A stretch of 5,531 nt of DNA from JBGCDD01 sp045105075 (GTDB lineage: Bacteria; Pseudomonadota; Alphaproteobacteria; Rhodobacterales; Rhodobacteraceae), in assembly GCA_045105075.1 (NCBI GenBank), contig JBGCDD010000020.1:1-5531 (forward strand), read 5' to 3'. Below are positions 4,647 through 5,531 of the stretch, in pieces. How positions within the stretch are numbered: the stretch's first letter is position 1; each line of letters begins with the position of its first letter. The translations under genes and the position numbers were made by a program. The notes beneath the pieces were generated by a model that made no database searches, was not told where the DNA came from, and saw only the letters and a list, made by a program, of their open reading frames with translations.

Positions 4647-5531
4647 TTACGCCTTGGGCCAGGCCCGCGCGCGGATCTCGTCAAAGCTGTGCAGCTTGAC
4701 GATCTCGCCGTTGCGAAACACGGCCTGCAAGGCATCGCCACCTTTGGGGATATGCGCGGCACGGCGGGCGACGAACTTGCCGCTGTCATTCACCATGGCC
4801 CCCTGTTTGCCCCGGCGCGAGGTTTTCGACCCCGCAGCCGTTTTCGGGTCTTTGAACACATCTTGCCAAGCCCCGTCGCGGTAGATTGCCGAGGCTTTCA
4901 TCGCATAGCCGAAACTGTCACGATCCAGCTTTTGCAACAGCCCGCCGCCCATGCCAAAAGCGATGTTGCCGATGGCCAGTCCGCGCTGCATCATCGCGTC
5001 CATGATCCGCAGGATCGAGCCCTTGTCGACCCCGTCGCCCTGAATAACCCGCACTTTGGCATTCAACAGCCGAAAGCCCTGCTTGGTGGTGGAATAGCCG
5101 AATTTGGCCATCAGCGCCTCGATCACCGCCGGCACAATCTGCACCGGATCGCCGCTGTCCGGGCGCACCACAAGGGTGCCATCGCGCGCCAAAACCGCAT
5201 CGCGCAGCCCCCCGCCCCAATACTCATTGACCGCGCGCATCAGATCGTAACTGTCACTGACACAGGCGATTGTCCCGATCGGATGGGCGCCCAGAAAGCG
5301 GCGCATCTGATCCAACTCGCCGCACTGCCCCGCGGCAGTCATGGTCGAGTGTTCGCTGGCAGGAATGGAAAACCCAGCCATATCAGCGCCATAGAAATTA
5401 CGGGCATAGACCAGTGCCGCGACAGTATCGGTGCCCATCGCGTTGACCAAATGCGCCGCGCCGCCGATCCCGGCCGCCTCAAAACTGGAGGCCCCACGCG
5501 CGCCAAAGTCATGCAGCTTGAAATCTATGCC
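4647..5531 (-). CDS. Nicotinamide phosphoribosyltransferase (NAMPT/NadV type), C-terminal part; start beyond window
   Basis: This enzyme would join nicotinamide and PRPP to make NMN for NAD salvage in the cytoplasm. The frame stays open to the right edge (GIDFKLHDFGARG...), so 294 C-terminal residues of an expected 460-490 are present. The TTG at 5450 is an internal Leu codon (HLVNAMGTD). From memory of human NAMPT, Phe9, Arg12 and Asp35 of this fragment align without gaps to F193, R196 and D219. Ser55 and His61 in SIPASEHST match S241 and the phosphorylated H247. VVRPDSGDP holds the R311/D313 pair, VIQGDGVD the D354 region, and FGMGGGLLQKLDRD the glycine phosphate loop. The Asp matching D219, linked to nicotinamide over nicotinate preference, supports the nicotinamide call. 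Such genes are often labelled nicotinate phosphoribosyltransferase. The Tyr of the human GYRG motif is Ala here (GARG). It converges on the ferredoxin gene with a 45-base gap and is probably independent of it. Confidence 0.93.
   Translation of the reverse strand, partial: GIDFKLHDFGARGASSFEAAGIGGAAHLVNAMGTDTVAALVYARNFYGADMAGFSIPASEHSTMTAAGQCGELDQMRRFLGAHPIGTIACVSDSYDLMRAVNEYWGGGLRDAVLARDGTLVVRPDSGDPVQIVPAVIEALMAKFGYSTTKQGFRLLNAKVRVIQGDGVDKGSILRIMDAMMQRGLAIGNIAFGMGGGLLQKLDRDSFGYAMKASAIYRDGAWQDVFKDPKTAAGSKTSRRGKQGAMVNDSGKFVARRAAHIPKGGDALQAVFRNGEIVKLHSFDEIRARAWPKA

Noticed and set aside
1..5531. Mobile element, phage or defence system
   Set aside because: No transposase, integrase, terminal repeats, tRNA junction or shift in base composition was seen. 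All genes have ordinary metabolic or transport family signatures.

Overview
The window looks like ordinary chromosomal DNA from a marine-type alphaproteobacterium, most likely Rhodobacterales (Roseobacter group). This is inferred from the GC-rich codon use, AAGGAG-type ribosome binding sites, tight gene packing and the kinds of genes present. It is not proven by any marker gene. I see no tRNA, rRNA, CRISPR array, insertion sequence or phage gene. The longest stretch without a gene is about 119 bases.

Left block (1-2220, + strand): part of a polar amino-acid-type (PAAT/HAAT) ABC importer operon. It holds the 3' end of one permease, a periplasmic solute-binding protein with a signal peptide, and a second permease. 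A strong GNRA-loop hairpin lies between the binding protein and the second permease. No ATPase gene is in the window; it could lie upstream, since transcription enters from the left edge. The binding protein keeps the carboxylate-binding Arg of the family, but by-eye alignment suggests it lacks the usual alpha-amino-binding Asp.

Middle (2217-3209, - strand): a zinc-dependent deacylase of the succinylglutamate desuccinylase/aspartoacylase family, closest by eye to the DoeB/EutE branch (N-acetyl-diaminobutyrate deacetylase of ectoine breakdown). It converges on the permease gene, and the two stop codons share a single CTAG.

Right of centre (3329-4601, + strand): a membrane di-iron hydroxylase/desaturase overlapped by a small Rieske [2Fe-2S] ferredoxin. 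This pair resembles MocD/MocE of rhizopine catabolism. It is divergent from the deacylase across a 119-base region where I can draw two back-to-back promoters with overlapping -35 elements.

Right edge (4647-5531, - strand): the C-terminal part of a nicotinamide phosphoribosyltransferase (NAMPT/NadV type), cut by the window end and probably unrelated in function to the rest.

A working idea, which is inference only: the importer, the zinc deacylase and the oxygenase pair form a small catabolic module for an N-substituted (acylated, methylated or cyclic) carboxylate or amino-acid derivative. The substrate cannot be read from sequence.
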